The notes: a model not told the origin generated them from the letters alone. Counted from the stretch's first letter, positions 28,963-40,255 are shown. The stretch is 64,000 bases of DNA from Yersinia kristensenii (GCF_900460525.1 NZ_UHIY01000001.1:620001-684000), one strand, 5' to 3'. Numbers and translations are program-made.

Positions 28963-30186
28963 TTACAGCATATTCTTCCCATAATCCATTGGGGACAGGT
29001 CGAAATACTTGGCGACCGTCTGCCCAATATCGGCAAAGGTCTCACGGTGCCCCAATGAACCCGGTTTCACTTTCGGGCCGTAAACCAAGACCGGAATATG
29101 CTCACGAGTATGATCGGTACCCGGCCAAGTTGGGTCACAACCATGGTCAGCGGTCAGGATCAAAATGTCATCTTCTTTTACCAGCGCCATCAGCTCTGGC
29201 AGGCGGCGGTCAAACAATTCCAGTGCGGCGGCATAACCCGCAACATCGCGACGGTGACCATAAGAAGAGTCGAAATCAACAAAGTTAGTGAAAACTATGG
29301 TGTTGTCACCGGCTTTTTTCATCTCTTCGATGGTGGCATCAAACAGAGCATCCAGGCCGGTCGCTTTCACTTTCTGCGTGATCCCGACGTGGGCGTAGAT
29401 ATCAGCAATTTTACCGATAGAAACCACTTCGCCGCTCTTTTCTTCTACCAGTTTTTTCAACACAGTTGGCGCTGGCGGTTCAACAGCCAGATCATGGCGG
29501 TTGCCAGTACGCTGGAAGTTACCGGGCTTATCACCAATGAATGGGCGCGCAATGACACGGCCAATATTGTAACCGCCTTCAGTCAGCTCTTCGCGGGCGA
29601 TTTCACACAGTTCATACAAGCGATCCAAGCCAAAAGTCTCTTCGTGACAAGCAATCTGGAATACCGAGTCCGCAGAAGTATAGAAAATCGGTTTCCCGGT
29701 TTTCATATGCTCTTCGCCCAGTTGATCAAGAATCACGGTGCCAGAAGAGTGGCAGTTACCCAAATAACCCGGCAAATTGGCGCGTTTGACCAGTTTTTCC
29801 AGCAATTCCGCTGGGAAGCTATTCTCCACATCGCTGAAATAACCCCAATCGAACAAGACCGGCACACCGGCAATTTCCCAGTGGCCCGATGGGGTGTCTT
29901 TACCGGAAGATAGCTCACTGGCATACCCATAAGCGCCAATGATTTCTGCATTCTTATCCAGCCCGACCGGGAACTTACCGGTCGATTCTTCAGCGGCTTT
30001 ACCTAGCCCTAAGCGGCTCAGGTTCGGCAGCTTCAATGGGCCGCTACGGCCAACATCAGCTTCACCGCGGGCGCAGGCCTCGGCGATATGGCCCAGTGTA
30101 TCGGCTCCTTCGTCGCCAAATTTCTTAGCATCAGCGCTTGCGCCAATACCAAATGAGTCTAATACCATAATAAATGTACGTTTCAT
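28963..30186 (-). CDS. deoB: Phosphopentomutase DeoB
   Basis: 407 aa from ATG 30186, exactly the E. coli length; the adjacent ATG 30189 is closer to the AGGAG and less well spaced. It interconverts (deoxy)ribose 1- and 5-phosphates. Alkaline-phosphatase-fold metal motifs: [11 protein letters not shown] at the N-terminus, [31 protein letters not shown] near the C-terminus. Third gene of the deo operon. Confidence 0.98.
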   Translation of the reverse strand: MKRTFIMVLDSFGIGASADAKKFGDEGADTLGHIAEACARGEADVGRSGPLKLPNLSRLGLGKAAEESTGKFPVGLDKNAEIIGAYGYASELSSGKDTPSGHWEIAGVPVLFDWGYFSDVENSFPAELLEKLVKRANLPGYLGNCHSSGTVILDQLGEEHMKTGKPIFYTSADSVFQIACHEETFGLDRLYELCEIAREELTEGGYNIGRVIARPFIGDKPGNFQRTGNRHDLAVEPPAPTVLKKLVEEKSGEVVSIGKIADIYAHVGITQKVKATGLDALFDATIEEMKKAGDNTIVFTNFVDFDSSYGHRRDVAGYAAALELFDRRLPELMALVKEDDILILTADHGCDPTWPGTDHTREHIPVLVYGPKVKPGSLGHRETFADIGQTVAKYFDLSPMDYGKNML

Positions 30187-30239
30187 CATTTTCTCCTGCA
30201 TAGGTTCACACGCTGTGCGACACCTTTAAAATAGAGTAT

Positions 30240-31562
30240 TTACTCAGTGATGCGGCGATAAACCACCGGGGTTTCTTCTGGTGCTTTGTCGCCCAGGGTG
30301 ATTGCTGTCCGCACCGCATCAGCCGCCTGCTGCCAGTCATCTTCATTGTTAGCATGAATCACCGCTAATGGTTGTTGACCATCAACACGGGCACCCAGAC
30401 GGGCCATATCGGTAAGGCCCACACTGTAATCAATTGGGTCAGTTGCACGACGGCGACCACCACCGAGGGAAACCACAGCCATACCTAATGCTCGGGTATC
30501 CATGGCAGTGATGATTCCTGACCGTTCAGCAAATACTGGCTTGCTCAACAGAGCAGCGGGTAAGTAACTGTCATAGCGCTCGACAAAATCGCTCGGGCCT
30601 TTTTGCGCGGCGACCATGCGCCCAAAGATTTCCGCCGCTTTGCCGTTATCCAATACGGTTTGCAGCTTAGCACGGGCATCGGCATCATCTTGCGCCAATC
30701 CACCGGACAGCAGCATCTCGACACACAGCGCCATGGTCACTTCCAGCAGACGCGGATTACGATATTCGCCAGTCAGGAAGCGCACCGCTTCGCGCACTTC
30801 GACCGCATTACCGGCACTGGAAGCCAATACTTGATTCATATCGGTCAGCAGCGCGGTAGTTTTGCACCCCGCCCCATTGGCGACACCGACAATGGCCTTG
30901 GCCAAGTCCTCAGATAACTGATAAGTCGGCATAAATGCACCCGACCCCACTTTGACATCCATCACCAGCGCATCCAGCCCTTCAGCCAGCTTTTTAGCCA
31001 GGATAGAGGCGGTAATGAGCGGAATGGAATCCACCGTGGCGGTGATATCGCGAGTCGCATAAAAACGTTTATCCGCCGGTGCCAGCGAGCTGGTTTGGCC
31101 GATGATGGCGACGCCAACATCCTGAATGATTTTGCGGAATGCACTGTCATCGGGGAAAATATCAAAACCGGGGATAGCTTCCAGTTTATCCAAAGTCCCG
31201 CCAGTGTGGCCCAAACCACGGCCCGAAATCATGGGTACATAGCCGCCGCAAGCCGCCACCATTGGGCCGAGCATCAAGGAAGTCACATCACCCACGCCGC
31301 CGGTGGAGTGTTTGTCCACAATCGGGCCATTAAGGTTTAGGCTCTTCCAGTTCAACACTGTGCCTGAATCGCGCATTGCCATAGTGAGCGCCACACGTTC
31401 TGGCATACTCATATCATGGAAATAAATGGTCATCGCCAGAGCAGCAATTTGGCCTTCAGAAACAACATTGTCGCGGATCCCATTGACGAAGAAACGAATT
31501 TCTTCTTCGCTCAGTGCCTGGCCGTCGCGTTTTTTACGGATAATTTCTTGTGCGAGAAACAA
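30240..31562 (-). CDS. deoA: Thymidine phosphorylase DeoA
   Basis: 440 aa if started at TTG 31562 (reading [14 protein letters not shown], with fMet), which matches E. coli DeoA ([14 protein letters not shown]) in start and length and has GGGGG a few bases upstream. A 454-aa ATG-started frame is possible but less likely. Motifs: [17 protein letters not shown] (phosphorylase signature), [16 protein letters not shown], and [11 protein letters not shown]. Second gene of deoCABD. Confidence 0.96.
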   Translation of the reverse strand: MFLAQEIIRKKRDGQALSEEEIRFFVNGIRDNVVSEGQIAALAMTIYFHDMSMPERVALTMAMRDSGTVLNWKSLNLNGPIVDKHSTGGVGDVTSLMLGPMVAACGGYVPMISGRGLGHTGGTLDKLEAIPGFDIFPDDSAFRKIIQDVGVAIIGQTSSLAPADKRFYATRDITATVDSIPLITASILAKKLAEGLDALVMDVKVGSGAFMPTYQLSEDLAKAIVGVANGAGCKTTALLTDMNQVLASSAGNAVEVREAVRFLTGEYRNPRLLEVTMALCVEMLLSGGLAQDDADARAKLQTVLDNGKAAEIFGRMVAAQKGPSDFVERYDSYLPAALLSKPVFAERSGIITAMDTRALGMAVVSLGGGRRRATDPIDYSVGLTDMARLGARVDGQQPLAVIHANNEDDWQQAADAVRTAITLGDKAPEETPVVYRRITE

Positions 31563-31649
31563 GGTATCCCCCTGCTTATGAAATAAAAGCAGCACAGCGG
31601 ACAAAATAGCCCGCGGTGCATCTGCTCAGTTCAATGACTGAGATAATGA

Positions 31650-32447
31650 TTAGTAGCCAGTGGTTTTGCTGTTGCTCTGATGACCCAAGGTCGTCAACAA
31701 GCTGCCTAACAGACTGGACGCGCCAAAACGGAAGTGGCGAGCATCAGCCCAACCTTCCCCCATCAATTGATCTGCCAACTGTAGGAATTGTGCCGCGTCT
31801 TGCGCAGTGCGCACCCCACCCGCCGGTTTGAAGCCCACGGTTTTCGCCACACCCAAGTCACGGATGGTGCGCATCATGATGCTGGCACTTTCCAGCGTGG
31901 CATTAACCGGCACTTTACCGGTGGAGGTTTTGATGAAATCTGCACCAGCTTTGATAGCAATCTCAGAAGCCTGTCGAATCAAATGCTCTTGCTTTAACTC
32001 CCCAGTTTCAATGATAACTTTCAGCAGCACATTAGCCGCGGCACAGGCGTCTTTGCACTGTTTCACTAGTTCGAAGCCGACTTTATCGTTACCCGCCATT
32101 AAGGCGCGATAAGGGAAAACCACATCCACTTCATCAGCGCCATAGGCAATCGCCGCCTGGGTTTCAGCTAACGCGATAGCAATATCATCATTGCCGTGAG
32201 GGAAATTGGTCACCGTAGCAATGCGGATTTCAGGTGTTCCCTGCTCGCGTAATGTTTTACGCGCAATAGGAATAAAGCGAGGATAAATACAGATTGCCGC
32301 AGTATTACCGGCCGGGCTTTTAGCCTGATGACACAGAGCAATCACCTTATCATCGGTATCGTCGTCATTCAGGGTGGTTAAATCCATTAAAATCAGCGCG
32401 CGTTTGGCATAATCATTGAGATTCGCGCAGGCGGTTAAATCGGTCAT
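31650..32447 (-). CDS. deoC: Deoxyribose-phosphate aldolase DeoC
   Basis: 265 aa from ATG 32447 ([20 protein letters not shown]), preceded by GGAGAGTTTT; slightly longer than E. coli (259). Class I aldolase splitting deoxyribose 5-phosphate to glyceraldehyde 3-phosphate and acetaldehyde. The Schiff-base lysine lies in [11 protein letters not shown], with [14 protein letters not shown] and [12 protein letters not shown] also seen. First gene of the operon. Confidence 0.98.
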   Translation of the reverse strand: MTDLTACANLNDYAKRALILMDLTTLNDDDTDDKVIALCHQAKSPAGNTAAICIYPRFIPIARKTLREQGTPEIRIATVTNFPHGNDDIAIALAETQAAIAYGADEVDVVFPYRALMAGNDKVGFELVKQCKDACAAANVLLKVIIETGELKQEHLIRQASEIAIKAGADFIKTSTGKVPVNATLESASIMMRTIRDLGVAKTVGFKPAGGVRTAQDAAQFLQLADQLMGEGWADARHFRFGASSLLGSLLTTLGHQSNSKTTGY

Positions 32448-32651
32448 AAAACTCTCCAACACTATTTCAGCCCCGGCACTTTGCCAAGACTGAGCATTTA
32501 TTTATGAGCCACATGGTTCCAGCTCAATACGTTGGCGAGCGGACTTGGTTCCTTGAAGATAGCCCCATGGGAAAACCCTTAGGTAGCAATTGAGATCCAT
32601 CTCACCGCACTAACTTGTCGCTCTATTTGAACACGTTATCAGCACATGAGA

Positions 32652-32667
32652 TGTGTTCGGATTCACA
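32652..32667 (-). promoter_or_regulatory. CRP site proximal to deoC
   Basis: TGTGTTCGGATTCACA: TGTGT-N6-TCACA, one mismatch to TGTGA-N6-TCACA. Its centre is exactly 52 bp from the second site, reproducing the two-CRP-site layout of E. coli deoP2, where CytR binds between them. Confidence 0.75.
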
Positions 32668-32703
32668 TTAATCAAGAGTAACTTGTAACGAACTGAGATT
32701 ATA

Positions 32704-32719
32704 TGTGATTAAAATCACA
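32704..32719 (-). promoter_or_regulatory. CRP site distal to deoC
   Basis: TGTGATTAAAATCACA: perfect TGTGA-N6-TCACA. Together with the site at 32652 it would flank a CytR target. The remaining parts of the 388-bp deoC-nupC gap (32448-32835) show no gene. Confidence 0.85.
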
Positions 32720-32835
32720 AAATAACCTGATTTATAGCTTACTGACATTAATATGCCCACTTGCATCAAGAATAGCTTATGGGCAGGAATACGCCTGATT
32801 ATGAGCCATCTCATCAAGATGGCTCATGGGCAAAA

Positions 32836-34107
32836 TTACAAGGCCAGGAAGAAGCCGGCGATGGTGGCACTCATCAAATTCGACAGAGTCCCTGCGGCCA
32901 CCGCTTTCAAGCCAAAACGCGCGATATCATGGCGGCGGTTCGGGGCCATGCTACCTAACCCGCCCAACAAGATGGCGACCGAGGACAAGTTGGCAAAACC
33001 ACACAATGCAAAGGAGATAATGGCTTTGGTATGGTCAGAAAGCACCTGCAAACCGGCCGCGCGCACCAGCTCTTCCGCCTGTAGATACTGACCGAAATTC
33101 ATAAATGCCACGAATTCGTTCACGATAATCTTTTGGCCGATAAATGAGCCAGCGACCATAGCTTCACTCCACGGAACCCCGATCAGATAGGCAATCGGCG
33201 AGAAGACCCAGCCCAGAATTAGTTCCAGAGAGAGTTGCGGATAATCGAACCAGCCACCAATCCCGCCGAGAATACCATTTAGTAATGCAATCAATGCAAT
33301 AAAGGCCAGTAACATCGCCCCGACATTCAGCGCCAGTTGCAGACCAGAAGCCGCGCCAGACGCCGCAGCATCAATGATGTTCGCCGGGCGATCATCTTCA
33401 GCAATCAAGGTGGCAGCATCCACATTATCGTGAGTTTTCTCAGTCTCCGGCACCATCAGTTTGGCAAAAAGTAACCCACCGGGGGCGGCCATAAAGGAGG
33501 CGGCAATCAGATATTCTAAGGGTACGCCCATTTGCGCATAACCGGCTAACACCGAACCGGCAACCGAAGCCAAACCACCACACATTACGGCGAACAATTC
33601 GGATTGGGTCATGGTGGCAATATAGGGACGCACCACTAATGGAGCTTCAGTTTGCCCAACAAAAATATTGGCGGTCGCGGAGAGGGATTCAGTACGCGAA
33701 GTCCCCAATAGCTTTTGTAAGCCGCCGCCTAATACCTTAATCACCAACTGCATTACGCCGATATAATATAAGACGGCAATTAATGAGGAGAAAAATACAA
33801 TGACGGGTAATACTCGCAGGGCGAATACAAAACCACCGCCGCCGAAGACTTCAAACATTTTGTCGGAAACCAAACCGCCAAACATAAATGAAATCCCGTG
33901 ATTGCCGTAAGCAATAACATTCGCCACACCTTCAGACATACCACCCAGGATGCGACGGCCTACCGGTACATATAAAATCAGTGCGCCAATACCCACCTGA
34001 AGAATAAATGCCCCAACTACAGTGCGGATATTAATCGCCCTAAAATTACTTGAAAGAAGCACGGCTATTAATATCAGTACTGCCATTCCGACTAAACTCA
34101 TGAGCAT
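32836..34107 (-). CDS. NupC/NupX-family nucleoside:proton symporter
   Basis: 423 aa from ATG 34107 ([20 protein letters not shown]), preceded by AGGA at 8 bp. A longer 469-aa frame lacks a good site and would start with unrelated sequence. Concentrative nucleoside transporter family (about 8-10 helices). The conserved [18 protein letters not shown]-like [15 protein letters not shown], and [14 protein letters not shown] motifs place it closer to E. coli NupX/YeiM than to NupC. Its place upstream of deoC, with its own CRP site, suggests uptake of nucleosides for the deo pathway. Confidence 0.92.
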   Translation of the reverse strand: MLMSLVGMAVLILIAVLLSSNFRAINIRTVVGAFILQVGIGALILYVPVGRRILGGMSEGVANVIAYGNHGISFMFGGLVSDKMFEVFGGGGFVFALRVLPVIVFFSSLIAVLYYIGVMQLVIKVLGGGLQKLLGTSRTESLSATANIFVGQTEAPLVVRPYIATMTQSELFAVMCGGLASVAGSVLAGYAQMGVPLEYLIAASFMAAPGGLLFAKLMVPETEKTHDNVDAATLIAEDDRPANIIDAAASGAASGLQLALNVGAMLLAFIALIALLNGILGGIGGWFDYPQLSLELILGWVFSPIAYLIGVPWSEAMVAGSFIGQKIIVNEFVAFMNFGQYLQAEELVRAAGLQVLSDHTKAIISFALCGFANLSSVAILLGGLGSMAPNRRHDIARFGLKAVAAGTLSNLMSATIAGFFLAL

Positions 34108-34230
34108 GCCGATAATCCTGTTAATGATTTGTATTGAAATAATGTGGCGTGGATTATACCGGCATGATCTGGCGTTCAAACAATCTCTGTCACAAATAAA
34201 CACAACTAAAAGTAACCGTAAGGTAATTAA

Positions 34231-34246
34231 CGTGATGGAAATCACA
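34231..34246 (-). promoter_or_regulatory. CRP site upstream of the nucleoside transporter gene
   Basis: CGTGATGGAAATCACA: CGTGA-N6-TCACA, one mismatch to the CRP consensus, about 125 bp upstream of the transporter start. Confidence 0.7.
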
Positions 34247-34310
34247 TTAAAATAATAAATAAAGCATAGTTCGCTAACTATTAGTGCGGTTTACTCGGTG
34301 AAATAAAAAT

Positions 34311-35147
34311 TTAGCGTGCGGATTTATCGACTGGCGGCAATTGAAATAAGCGCTGACTGTTGTGCAAAAGGTGAGTAGCAATCTCTTCGGGTGCTTCTTG
34401 GCGTAACTCGCACAATGCAGCGAACACATTAGCCGCTCGCTCTGGCCGATTAGGTTGTCCCTGAAAACCGGCGAGTGGCATATCCGGCGCGTCCGTCTCC
34501 AGCAATAACGCAGATAGCGGTAACTCAGCCATGACATTTCGCGTTTTCTGCGCCCGTTCATAAGTGATGGTTCCGCCCACACCAATGTAATAACCCAAGC
34601 GAATAAATGCCTGCGCCTGCACTAAGCTGCCCGCAAAACCGTGTACCACCCCTGCACGTGGCAAAGCTGCTTTACGCAATGCTGCGGCCAGTTGATCATG
34701 CGAACGGCGCGAATGCAAAATAACCGGGAGATCATACTGCCTGGCGAGCTTCAACTGGGCGTTTAAAAATGCCAATTGGCGGGGTAATTGCGGCTCATCC
34801 ATATAGAGATCCAAGCCAATTTCCCCCACCGCGACCAGTTTTTCTGTTTTATCCGCCAGCGCTGCGGCTAAAGCGGCTAAATCAGCTTCCTGATGCTGCG
34901 CAATATATAACGGATGTAGGCCCAGTGCCGCAAATAGTGGCGGATAGTGAGCTGCCAAATCGAGAATACGCGGGAAATAATTCGCACTGACGGCAGGCAC
35001 AATAATTTGCCTGACATTGGCTTGCGCGGCACTCATTAAGCTGGCTGTTTCTGCGCCGCTGAAGGGCGGAAAATCAAAATGACAGTGTGTATCGATAAAA
35101 TAGTGCGTATCGATAACATTAGGCACTTGCCCACTAATCAATGCCAT
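34311..35147 (-). CDS. yjjV: TatD-family metal-dependent hydrolase YjjV
   Basis: 278 aa. TIM-barrel amidohydrolase fold with metal ligands FIDTHCHFDF, GEIGLDLY, VILHSRRSHD, VVHGFAGS and LLETDAPDMP, the TatD DNase pattern. Its ATG overlaps the yjjU stop by one base (TAATG), so the pair is translationally coupled. A second possible start is at MIDTHYF-like position inside; I keep ATG 35147. Substrate unknown; TatD relatives are 3'-5' DNA/RNA exonucleases. Confidence 0.92.
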   Translation of the reverse strand: MALISGQVPNVIDTHYFIDTHCHFDFPPFSGAETASLMSAAQANVRQIIVPAVSANYFPRILDLAAHYPPLFAALGLHPLYIAQHQEADLAALAAALADKTEKLVAVGEIGLDLYMDEPQLPRQLAFLNAQLKLARQYDLPVILHSRRSHDQLAAALRKAALPRAGVVHGFAGSLVQAQAFIRLGYYIGVGGTITYERAQKTRNVMAELPLSALLLETDAPDMPLAGFQGQPNRPERAANVFAALCELRQEAPEEIATHLLHNSQRLFQLPPVDKSAR

Positions 35148-36400
35148 TACGCGCTATCACCTTTGGTTTTCGCCGCTTCTGGCGGCAAGATAACCTCCGC
35201 TTGCAGCGACTTCTTTTTGCTCTGTGTCGTGGTCGGAATAATCAGCCCACTGCCCGCCACTGTCATCTGCGGCGGAAGAGAGTGATGCGTGATTTTCGCA
35301 GCATCAGGCGGCGCGATGATATCCGGCGATTGAGTGATATCAAATGAATAATCATCATTATCAATCAAGTCGGCCATATCATCTGGTTGGTTAATATCTT
35401 GCGGCTGGATCATCCGGCGAGAAAGAGAAATCGAGGTTTTCTCACCGTTGCTCTCCGACTGCTCCAATTGATCCCGAGGCAGCAGCCAGTGCCCGACTGT
35501 TGCCAGAAAATAACGGCCACAACGACGCCCTAAATGATAATCACGATTCAGAGCCGCAATCCGGCTACCCAGAGCATTACTGGCCAGCGGTTTAGGCGGA
35601 AAAATCTCGAAAATGCGCAAGTCACCTGGTGGCTTTTCAATAAATTGCTGAATACGATGATAACTCTGCTCATGCTGCTGCATAATTCGCACCAGTTGCT
35701 GCAAGCTGCTTTCACTCAGCCAATGCTCCATCCGCTTCATCCATTGCGGCGTATAATAAGCTTGCGAAGGGACAGTGCGGATGACCACGATCGTATCGGC
35801 TCCACGACGATAAGCTTCCTCCACCGGAATAGCATCACTAATACCGCCATCCTGGTAACTAACACCATCTAAATCAACCCCTTGGCGATATAGACCCGGA
35901 ATGGCACTGGAGGCTTTAATTGCCGGTAACCAGCTTTCTCGCGTGGGGGATATATAGGTAGGTTCGAAATCATCACTGCGACAAGCGCACATAAGAAACT
36001 CACGGCCCTCACGGAGATGCTGTTCAGCTTGATCCATCGCCAGCGGTAACTGCTGGGAGGTAATATCCACTAGCCAGTCGAGATCAATTAAGTGCCCACC
36101 ACGAACAAAGCGCAATGGATTGAAGAAATTAGCGGTGGTAGTGTAACGGGTAATCACGCGACGCGCGTAGCCGGGTTGACCGCAGATAAAAGCAGAGAGA
36201 TTTTGCGCGCCAGCGGAGGTGCCAATCATGAGATCAAAAGGGTTAAAGCGGGCGCGCTGGAATTCATCCAGCACACCGGCTGTAAAAATTCCCCGCTGCC
36301 CGCCGCCCTCGCAAACCAACGCCATTTTACCGGGTTGGTATGGTTTATAGGCGAGGGGCTCAATATTACCGAGCGTGATAGGTATTCTGTATCCCACCAT
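35147..36400 (-). CDS. yjjU: Patatin-like phospholipase YjjU
   Basis: 417 aa. Patatin domain about 20-215: oxyanion loop CEGGGQRGIFTAGVLDEF, nucleophile Ser in MIGTSAGAQNLS, catalytic Asp in SYQDGGISDAIPVEEA. The C-terminal 100 residues are low complexity and acidic/proline rich and longer than in E. coli YjjU (about 357 aa), so the tail is an extension. First gene of a yjjU-yjjV operon. Confidence 0.92.
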   Translation of the reverse strand: MVGYRIPITLGNIEPLAYKPYQPGKMALVCEGGGQRGIFTAGVLDEFQRARFNPFDLMIGTSAGAQNLSAFICGQPGYARRVITRYTTTANFFNPLRFVRGGHLIDLDWLVDITSQQLPLAMDQAEQHLREGREFLMCACRSDDFEPTYISPTRESWLPAIKASSAIPGLYRQGVDLDGVSYQDGGISDAIPVEEAYRRGADTIVVIRTVPSQAYYTPQWMKRMEHWLSESSLQQLVRIMQQHEQSYHRIQQFIEKPPGDLRIFEIFPPKPLASNALGSRIAALNRDYHLGRRCGRYFLATVGHWLLPRDQLEQSESNGEKTSISLSRRMIQPQDINQPDDMADLIDNDDYSFDITQSPDIIAPPDAAKITHHSLPPQMTVAGSGLIIPTTTQSKKKSLQAEVILPPEAAKTKGDSA

Positions 36401-36471
36401 CCATCCTTAATTCCGTTACAGCAGATGTTGAGAATACCTCTTCTTACCGGTGCTGTAACCCTCGCACCTGT

Positions 36472-36633
36472 CTAAAGACGCTTACGTCCTGTAAACAGAC
36501 TGATAAGGAATAGAATAATACCGACGACAAAAACAACTTTTGCGGCCCAGGCTGCTGTACCGGCTAGCCCACCAAAACCTAGTGCTGCCGCGATTAACGC
36601 AATAACCAGAAATATAATGCCCCAGCGAAACAT
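36472..36633 (-). CDS. ytjA: Small DUF1328 membrane protein YtjA
   Basis: 53 aa from ATG 36633 ([20 protein letters not shown]), preceded by GGAAGGAGAAGCTT. Two hydrophobic helices (about 4-22 and 29-47) and a basic C-terminus (TGRKRL). Function unknown; stress-associated in enterobacteria. A 70-aa frame from 36684 adds residues encoded by promoter sequence and is rejected. Confidence 0.93.
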   Translation of the reverse strand: MFRWGIIFLVIALIAAALGFGGLAGTAAWAAKVVFVVGIILFLISLFTGRKRL

Positions 36634-36665
36634 AAGCTTCTCCTTCCCGTTTAAAAAAATGACTT

Positions 36666-36866
36666 TATACCCGTCATACTTCAAGCTACAGGTGTGTTAG
36701 CTGCACTCGTTACTCGGCCCGTCCATGGGCCTCGCCTCTGCGAGGCCGCTGCAAACAGCGTTCAAATCTACTCCCGGCAGATTTGTCACCCGAATCACTT
36801 ACCAATGTAAGCTCATCGGGAGTCACTCGTTTGCCGCCTTCCTGCAACTCGAATGATTTAAGGTAT
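36666..36866. repeat. ERIC-like element with internal insertion
   Basis: Begins TATACCCGTCATACTTCAAGC and ends GCAACTCGAATGATTTAAGGTAT, nearly inverse ends. It carries GGCCCGTCCATGGGCC and CCTCTGCGAGG hairpin blocks shared with 17698-17847, and GAATCACTTACCAATGTAAGCTCATCGGG in the middle. It lies about 20 bp upstream of the ytjA ribosome-binding site; together with 36867-37047 it fills the ytjA-osmY gap. Confidence 0.85.
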
Positions 36867-37047
36867 GTAAACTCGCGTTCAAAAATCACTCTTTAACCCT
36901 TCTGCCTATTTAACAGTAGCGTATTTGGCAGAAGTCGTATTATTTGGATTTATTGGATGAGTTATTTAGCTGACAAACTTATTAAGTTAAGCGGTATTTC
37001 GTGGGTTATATTGCGGCCCCACGAAACACCCATCAGCTTGATAACAA

Positions 37048-37662
37048 TTAAGGCTTGATGCTGAGGTCGTTTTTAACGCTTTTTACGCCATCAACGGCTT
37101 TAGCAATACTTTCGGCACGTTCGGCCTGAGCTTTATTCTCAACATTACCGGACAATTGCACTACACCATCAGTGGTTTCTACTTTAACTTTACGTGATGG
37201 GACAATGTCATCTGCCAATAATTTGGCTTTAATTGAACTGGTGGTTGCCGCATCACCGGCATATTCGCTGACTGATTGTGATTTCTGATCTTTCACATGT
37301 AACTTATCGCTGACGGATTTAACGCCTTCAATATTTTTGGCGATATCTACTGCGGTTTCAGCTTCAGCCTGAGAAGTGACAAAACCACTCAGCGTCACTA
37401 CACCATGGTTAGTTTCAACTGAGATATCAGTGCTTTTAAGGGTTTTTTCTTCCAGCAAAGCACTTTTTACTTTAGCTGTTGCGGCACTGTCACCCATGTA
37501 GTTATCAACTTTCTTCATCGAACTATCGAGTTTCGCACCGGCGCTGTCCACAACGTTGTCAGTCTTATTAAGCATGGTGTCTTCAGCGAACACGCTACCA
37601 CTCATCAGTGCGGTACCTAAAACAACAGCCATCATTGAACGGGCAAATTTTGTGTTTGTCAT
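37048..37662 (-). CDS. osmY: Osmotically inducible periplasmic protein OsmY
   Basis: 204 aa. Signal peptide [26 protein letters not shown], then two BON domains (about 55-120 and 135-202), each with the pattern [27 protein letters not shown] / [29 protein letters not shown]. RpoS-linked periplasmic chaperone in E. coli. Single gene, between ytjA and prfC as in E. coli. Confidence 0.96.
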   Translation of the reverse strand: MTNTKFARSMMAVVLGTALMSGSVFAEDTMLNKTDNVVDSAGAKLDSSMKKVDNYMGDSAATAKVKSALLEEKTLKSTDISVETNHGVVTLSGFVTSQAEAETAVDIAKNIEGVKSVSDKLHVKDQKSQSVSEYAGDAATTSSIKAKLLADDIVPSRKVKVETTDGVVQLSGNVENKAQAERAESIAKAVDGVKSVKNDLSIKP

Positions 37663-37972
37663 CGATTTCTTCCTTTTTGTTTGGAATCCAAAACTGGAAT
37701 AACTTCCCCAGCTCTCGGATCCTTACGCCACCTTATATGGGTGGGCATTTGATGAATACTTTACGATTATTGCAGGTTAGCTGACTCGAATTTAATACAA
37801 GCCTGTCCTGCCGGTATCTATAAAGATAGAGCATCCCAGGAGAATTACAGTCGGAATCGGCCTAAAGTCAGAATATTATGATTAAGTAGGAGTTATCTTA
37901 GAGAAATAATAATGAGAGAAATTTATGAATCGGGGCACGGAGTACCCCGACAGAATGCGGCTTGCAGCTTGA

Positions 37973-39562
37973 TTAATGCTCGCGCGTTTTACGGAAACGG
38001 ACTTCCGGGTAGCGCTCTTGCGTAATATTAAGATTGACCATCGTTGGGGCGATATAGCTCAAATTATCACCGCCATCCAGTGCCAGGTTAACCTCATTCT
38101 TACGTTTAAACTCTTCGAATTTCTTCACATCGTCACATTCAACCCAACGCGCGGTTGATACGTTAACCGATTCATACACCGCTTCCACGTTGTATTCGCT
38201 TTTCAGTCGTGAAGAAACCACTTCAAACTGTAGCACACCGACGGCCCCGACAATCAGATCGTTGTTGGTCAGTGGGCGGAACACTTGCACCGCGCCCTCT
38301 TCTGACAATTGAACCAATCCTTTGAGCAATTGCTTCTGCTTCAATGGGTCACGCAGACGAATACGACGGAACAATTCAGGGGCAAAGTTCGGAATACCGG
38401 TGAACTTCATATCTTCGCCTTGAGTGAAAGTATCACCAATCTGAATAGTACCGTGGTTATGCAGGCCGATAATATCCCCTGCATAGGCTTCTTCAAGGTG
38501 AGAACGGTCACCAGCCATAAAGGTCAGCGCGTCTGAAATCACCACATCTTTCTTAGTGCGCACCTGCCGCAGTTTCATTCCTTTATTAAAGCGACCAGAA
38601 ACCACGCGCAAGAAAGCCACACGGTCGCGATGTTTCGGATCCATATTGGCTTGAATTTTAAAGACAAAACCGGTGAATTTCTCTTCAGCAGCCACTACTT
38701 CGCGGGTATCGGTTTTACGCGGCATTGGTGCCGGTGCCCACTCAACCAAGCCATCCAACATATGGTCGACACCAAAGTTGCCCAAAGCGGTACCAAAGAA
38801 TACCGGGGTTAAATCACCCGACAGGAAAGCTTCATGGTCAAACTCATGAGATGCCCCCTGAACCAGCTCCAGCTCTTGGCGGAACTGTTTAGCCAGATCT
38901 TCACCTACGGCAATATCCAGATCCGGGTTATTCAGCCCTTTAACAATGCGCACTTCCTGGATAGTGTGGCCTTTACCGGTCTGGTACAGGTAAGTTTCGT
39001 CTTTATAAAGGTGGTAAACCCCCTTAAACAACTTACCACAGCCAATCGGCCAAGTTATTGGTGAACAAGCAATTTTCAGCTCACGTTCCACTTCATCCAG
39101 CACTTCCATCGGATCACGAATATCGCGGTCCAATTTGTTCATAAAGGTCAGAATCGGCGTATCACGCAGACGGGTAACTTCCATCAGCTTGCGGGTTCGG
39201 TCTTCGACCCCTTTAGCCGCATCAATCACCATCAAACAGCAGTCAACGGCGGTCAGAGTACGGTAAGTATCTTCGGAGAAGTCTTCATGCCCTGGGGTAT
39301 CAAGTAAGTTAACCAGGCAACCGCCATAAGGAAACTGCATCACAGAAGTGGTGATGGAGATACCGCGTTGCTTTTCCATTTCCATCCAGTCAGATTTGGC
39401 ATGATGGCTTGAGCCACGGCCTTTTACTGTACCGGCGGTCTGAATGGCGTTCCCGAACAACAACACTTTTTCGGTAATGGTAGTTTTACCGGCATCGGGG
39501 TGGGAAATGATGGCGAAAGTACGTCTTTTCGCAACTTCCAGTGCGTATTCACTTGGAGACAT
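37973..39562 (-). CDS. prfC: Peptide chain release factor 3
   Basis: 529 aa from ATG 39562 ([20 protein letters not shown]), the E. coli length. Translational GTPase recycling RF1/RF2. G1 [14 protein letters not shown]2/switch [24 protein letters not shown] in two parts, G3 [11 protein letters not shown]4 NKLDRD; the C-terminal end is RKTREH. A 552-aa frame from 39631 reads into the leader and is rejected. A perfect 11-bp hairpin lies 35 bp upstream. A weak GC-rich hairpin (37930-37950) follows the stop. Confidence 0.97.
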   Translation of the reverse strand: MSPSEYALEVAKRRTFAIISHPDAGKTTITEKVLLFGNAIQTAGTVKGRGSSHHAKSDWMEMEKQRGISITTSVMQFPYGGCLVNLLDTPGHEDFSEDTYRTLTAVDCCLMVIDAAKGVEDRTRKLMEVTRLRDTPILTFMNKLDRDIRDPMEVLDEVERELKIACSPITWPIGCGKLFKGVYHLYKDETYLYQTGKGHTIQEVRIVKGLNNPDLDIAVGEDLAKQFRQELELVQGASHEFDHEAFLSGDLTPVFFGTALGNFGVDHMLDGLVEWAPAPMPRKTDTREVVAAEEKFTGFVFKIQANMDPKHRDRVAFLRVVSGRFNKGMKLRQVRTKKDVVISDALTFMAGDRSHLEEAYAGDIIGLHNHGTIQIGDTFTQGEDMKFTGIPNFAPELFRRIRLRDPLKQKQLLKGLVQLSEEGAVQVFRPLTNNDLIVGAVGVLQFEVVSSRLKSEYNVEAVYESVNVSTARWVECDDVKKFEEFKRKNEVNLALDGGDNLSYIAPTMVNLNITQERYPEVRFRKTREH

Positions 39563-39596
39563 AGTTTGAAATTCTACTTTTAGGCCGCCCTGCTCT

Positions 39597-39625
39597 GGGC
39601 CGCATATCTCATTGATATGCGGCCC
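39597..39625 (-). other. Perfect hairpin in the prfC leader
   Basis: GGGCCGCATAT (39597-39607) pairs fully with ATATGCGGCCC (39615-39625), loop of 7. No T run follows on the minus strand, so it is not a classical terminator for rimI. It stands 35 bp upstream of the prfC ATG in a 249-bp gap. Confidence 0.75.
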
Positions 39626-39811
39626 AAGCAAAGCAAGGCATTGATTATGGCGCTATACCCTTTTACTTAAAAAGCCGCGTGATACGCAGCGACTCCTATC
39701 ACTTTTGGGTATAAGTGGTTATAGCGCGGTATTTTCCCTGATTTATGCGGGATAGACAATTTTTTCAAGACAAACAGTCATTATTCGAGACAGAAAATCG
39801 GCAAAAAGGCA

Positions 39812-40255
39812 CTATCCCATCGGTAAGGCCATCATAATGGCATCTTCGCGGCCATCTGCACTGGGATAATAGTTGCGGCGCACGGAAACCTCGTTAAAGC
39901 CAAGGCTCTCATACAATGCTATTGCACGTGAATTTGAGGCCCGAACTTCGAGCCACAGCGTGACAATATTGCGCGTTTCCAACTGCGCAATGACATGCTC
40001 AAGCAGCAAACGACCACAGCCTTGGCGCTGATACTGCGGATCAATAGCAATATTAAATAGCGTTGCTTCATCCAATACAATTTGGGTGATAGCAAAACCT
40101 GCCATTTGCTCCCCAACACTCAGTTTGAAATTGAGGTAGCGCTCACCTTGATTGCTGGCTAAGGTTTTTGCCGTCCACGGGAAAGCATGGCTGGCTTGCT
40201 CAATTTGGTACGCGGTGGCCAGATCGGCCGGCGTCAGGATAGAAATCTGCTTCAT
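39812..40255 (-). CDS. rimI: Ribosomal protein S18-alanine N-acetyltransferase RimI
   Basis: 147 aa GNAT acetyltransferase. Acetyl-CoA loop QYQRQGCGRLLLEHVI; substrate side EQASHAFPWT; C-terminal NYYPSADGREDAIMM. It overlaps the 3' end of holD by 56 nt in a different frame, a longer overlap than I recall for E. coli. Confidence 0.96.
   Translation of the reverse strand: MKQISILTPADLATAYQIEQASHAFPWTAKTLASNQGERYLNFKLSVGEQMAGFAITQIVLDEATLFNIAIDPQYQRQGCGRLLLEHVIAQLETRNIVTLWLEVRASNSRAIALYESLGFNEVSVRRNYYPSADGREDAIMMALPMG

Noticed and set aside
29098..29913. 271-aa plus-strand ORF
   Set aside because: Antisense to deoB, whose frame is fully conserved; the opposite reading shows no family motif and a shadow-like composition.
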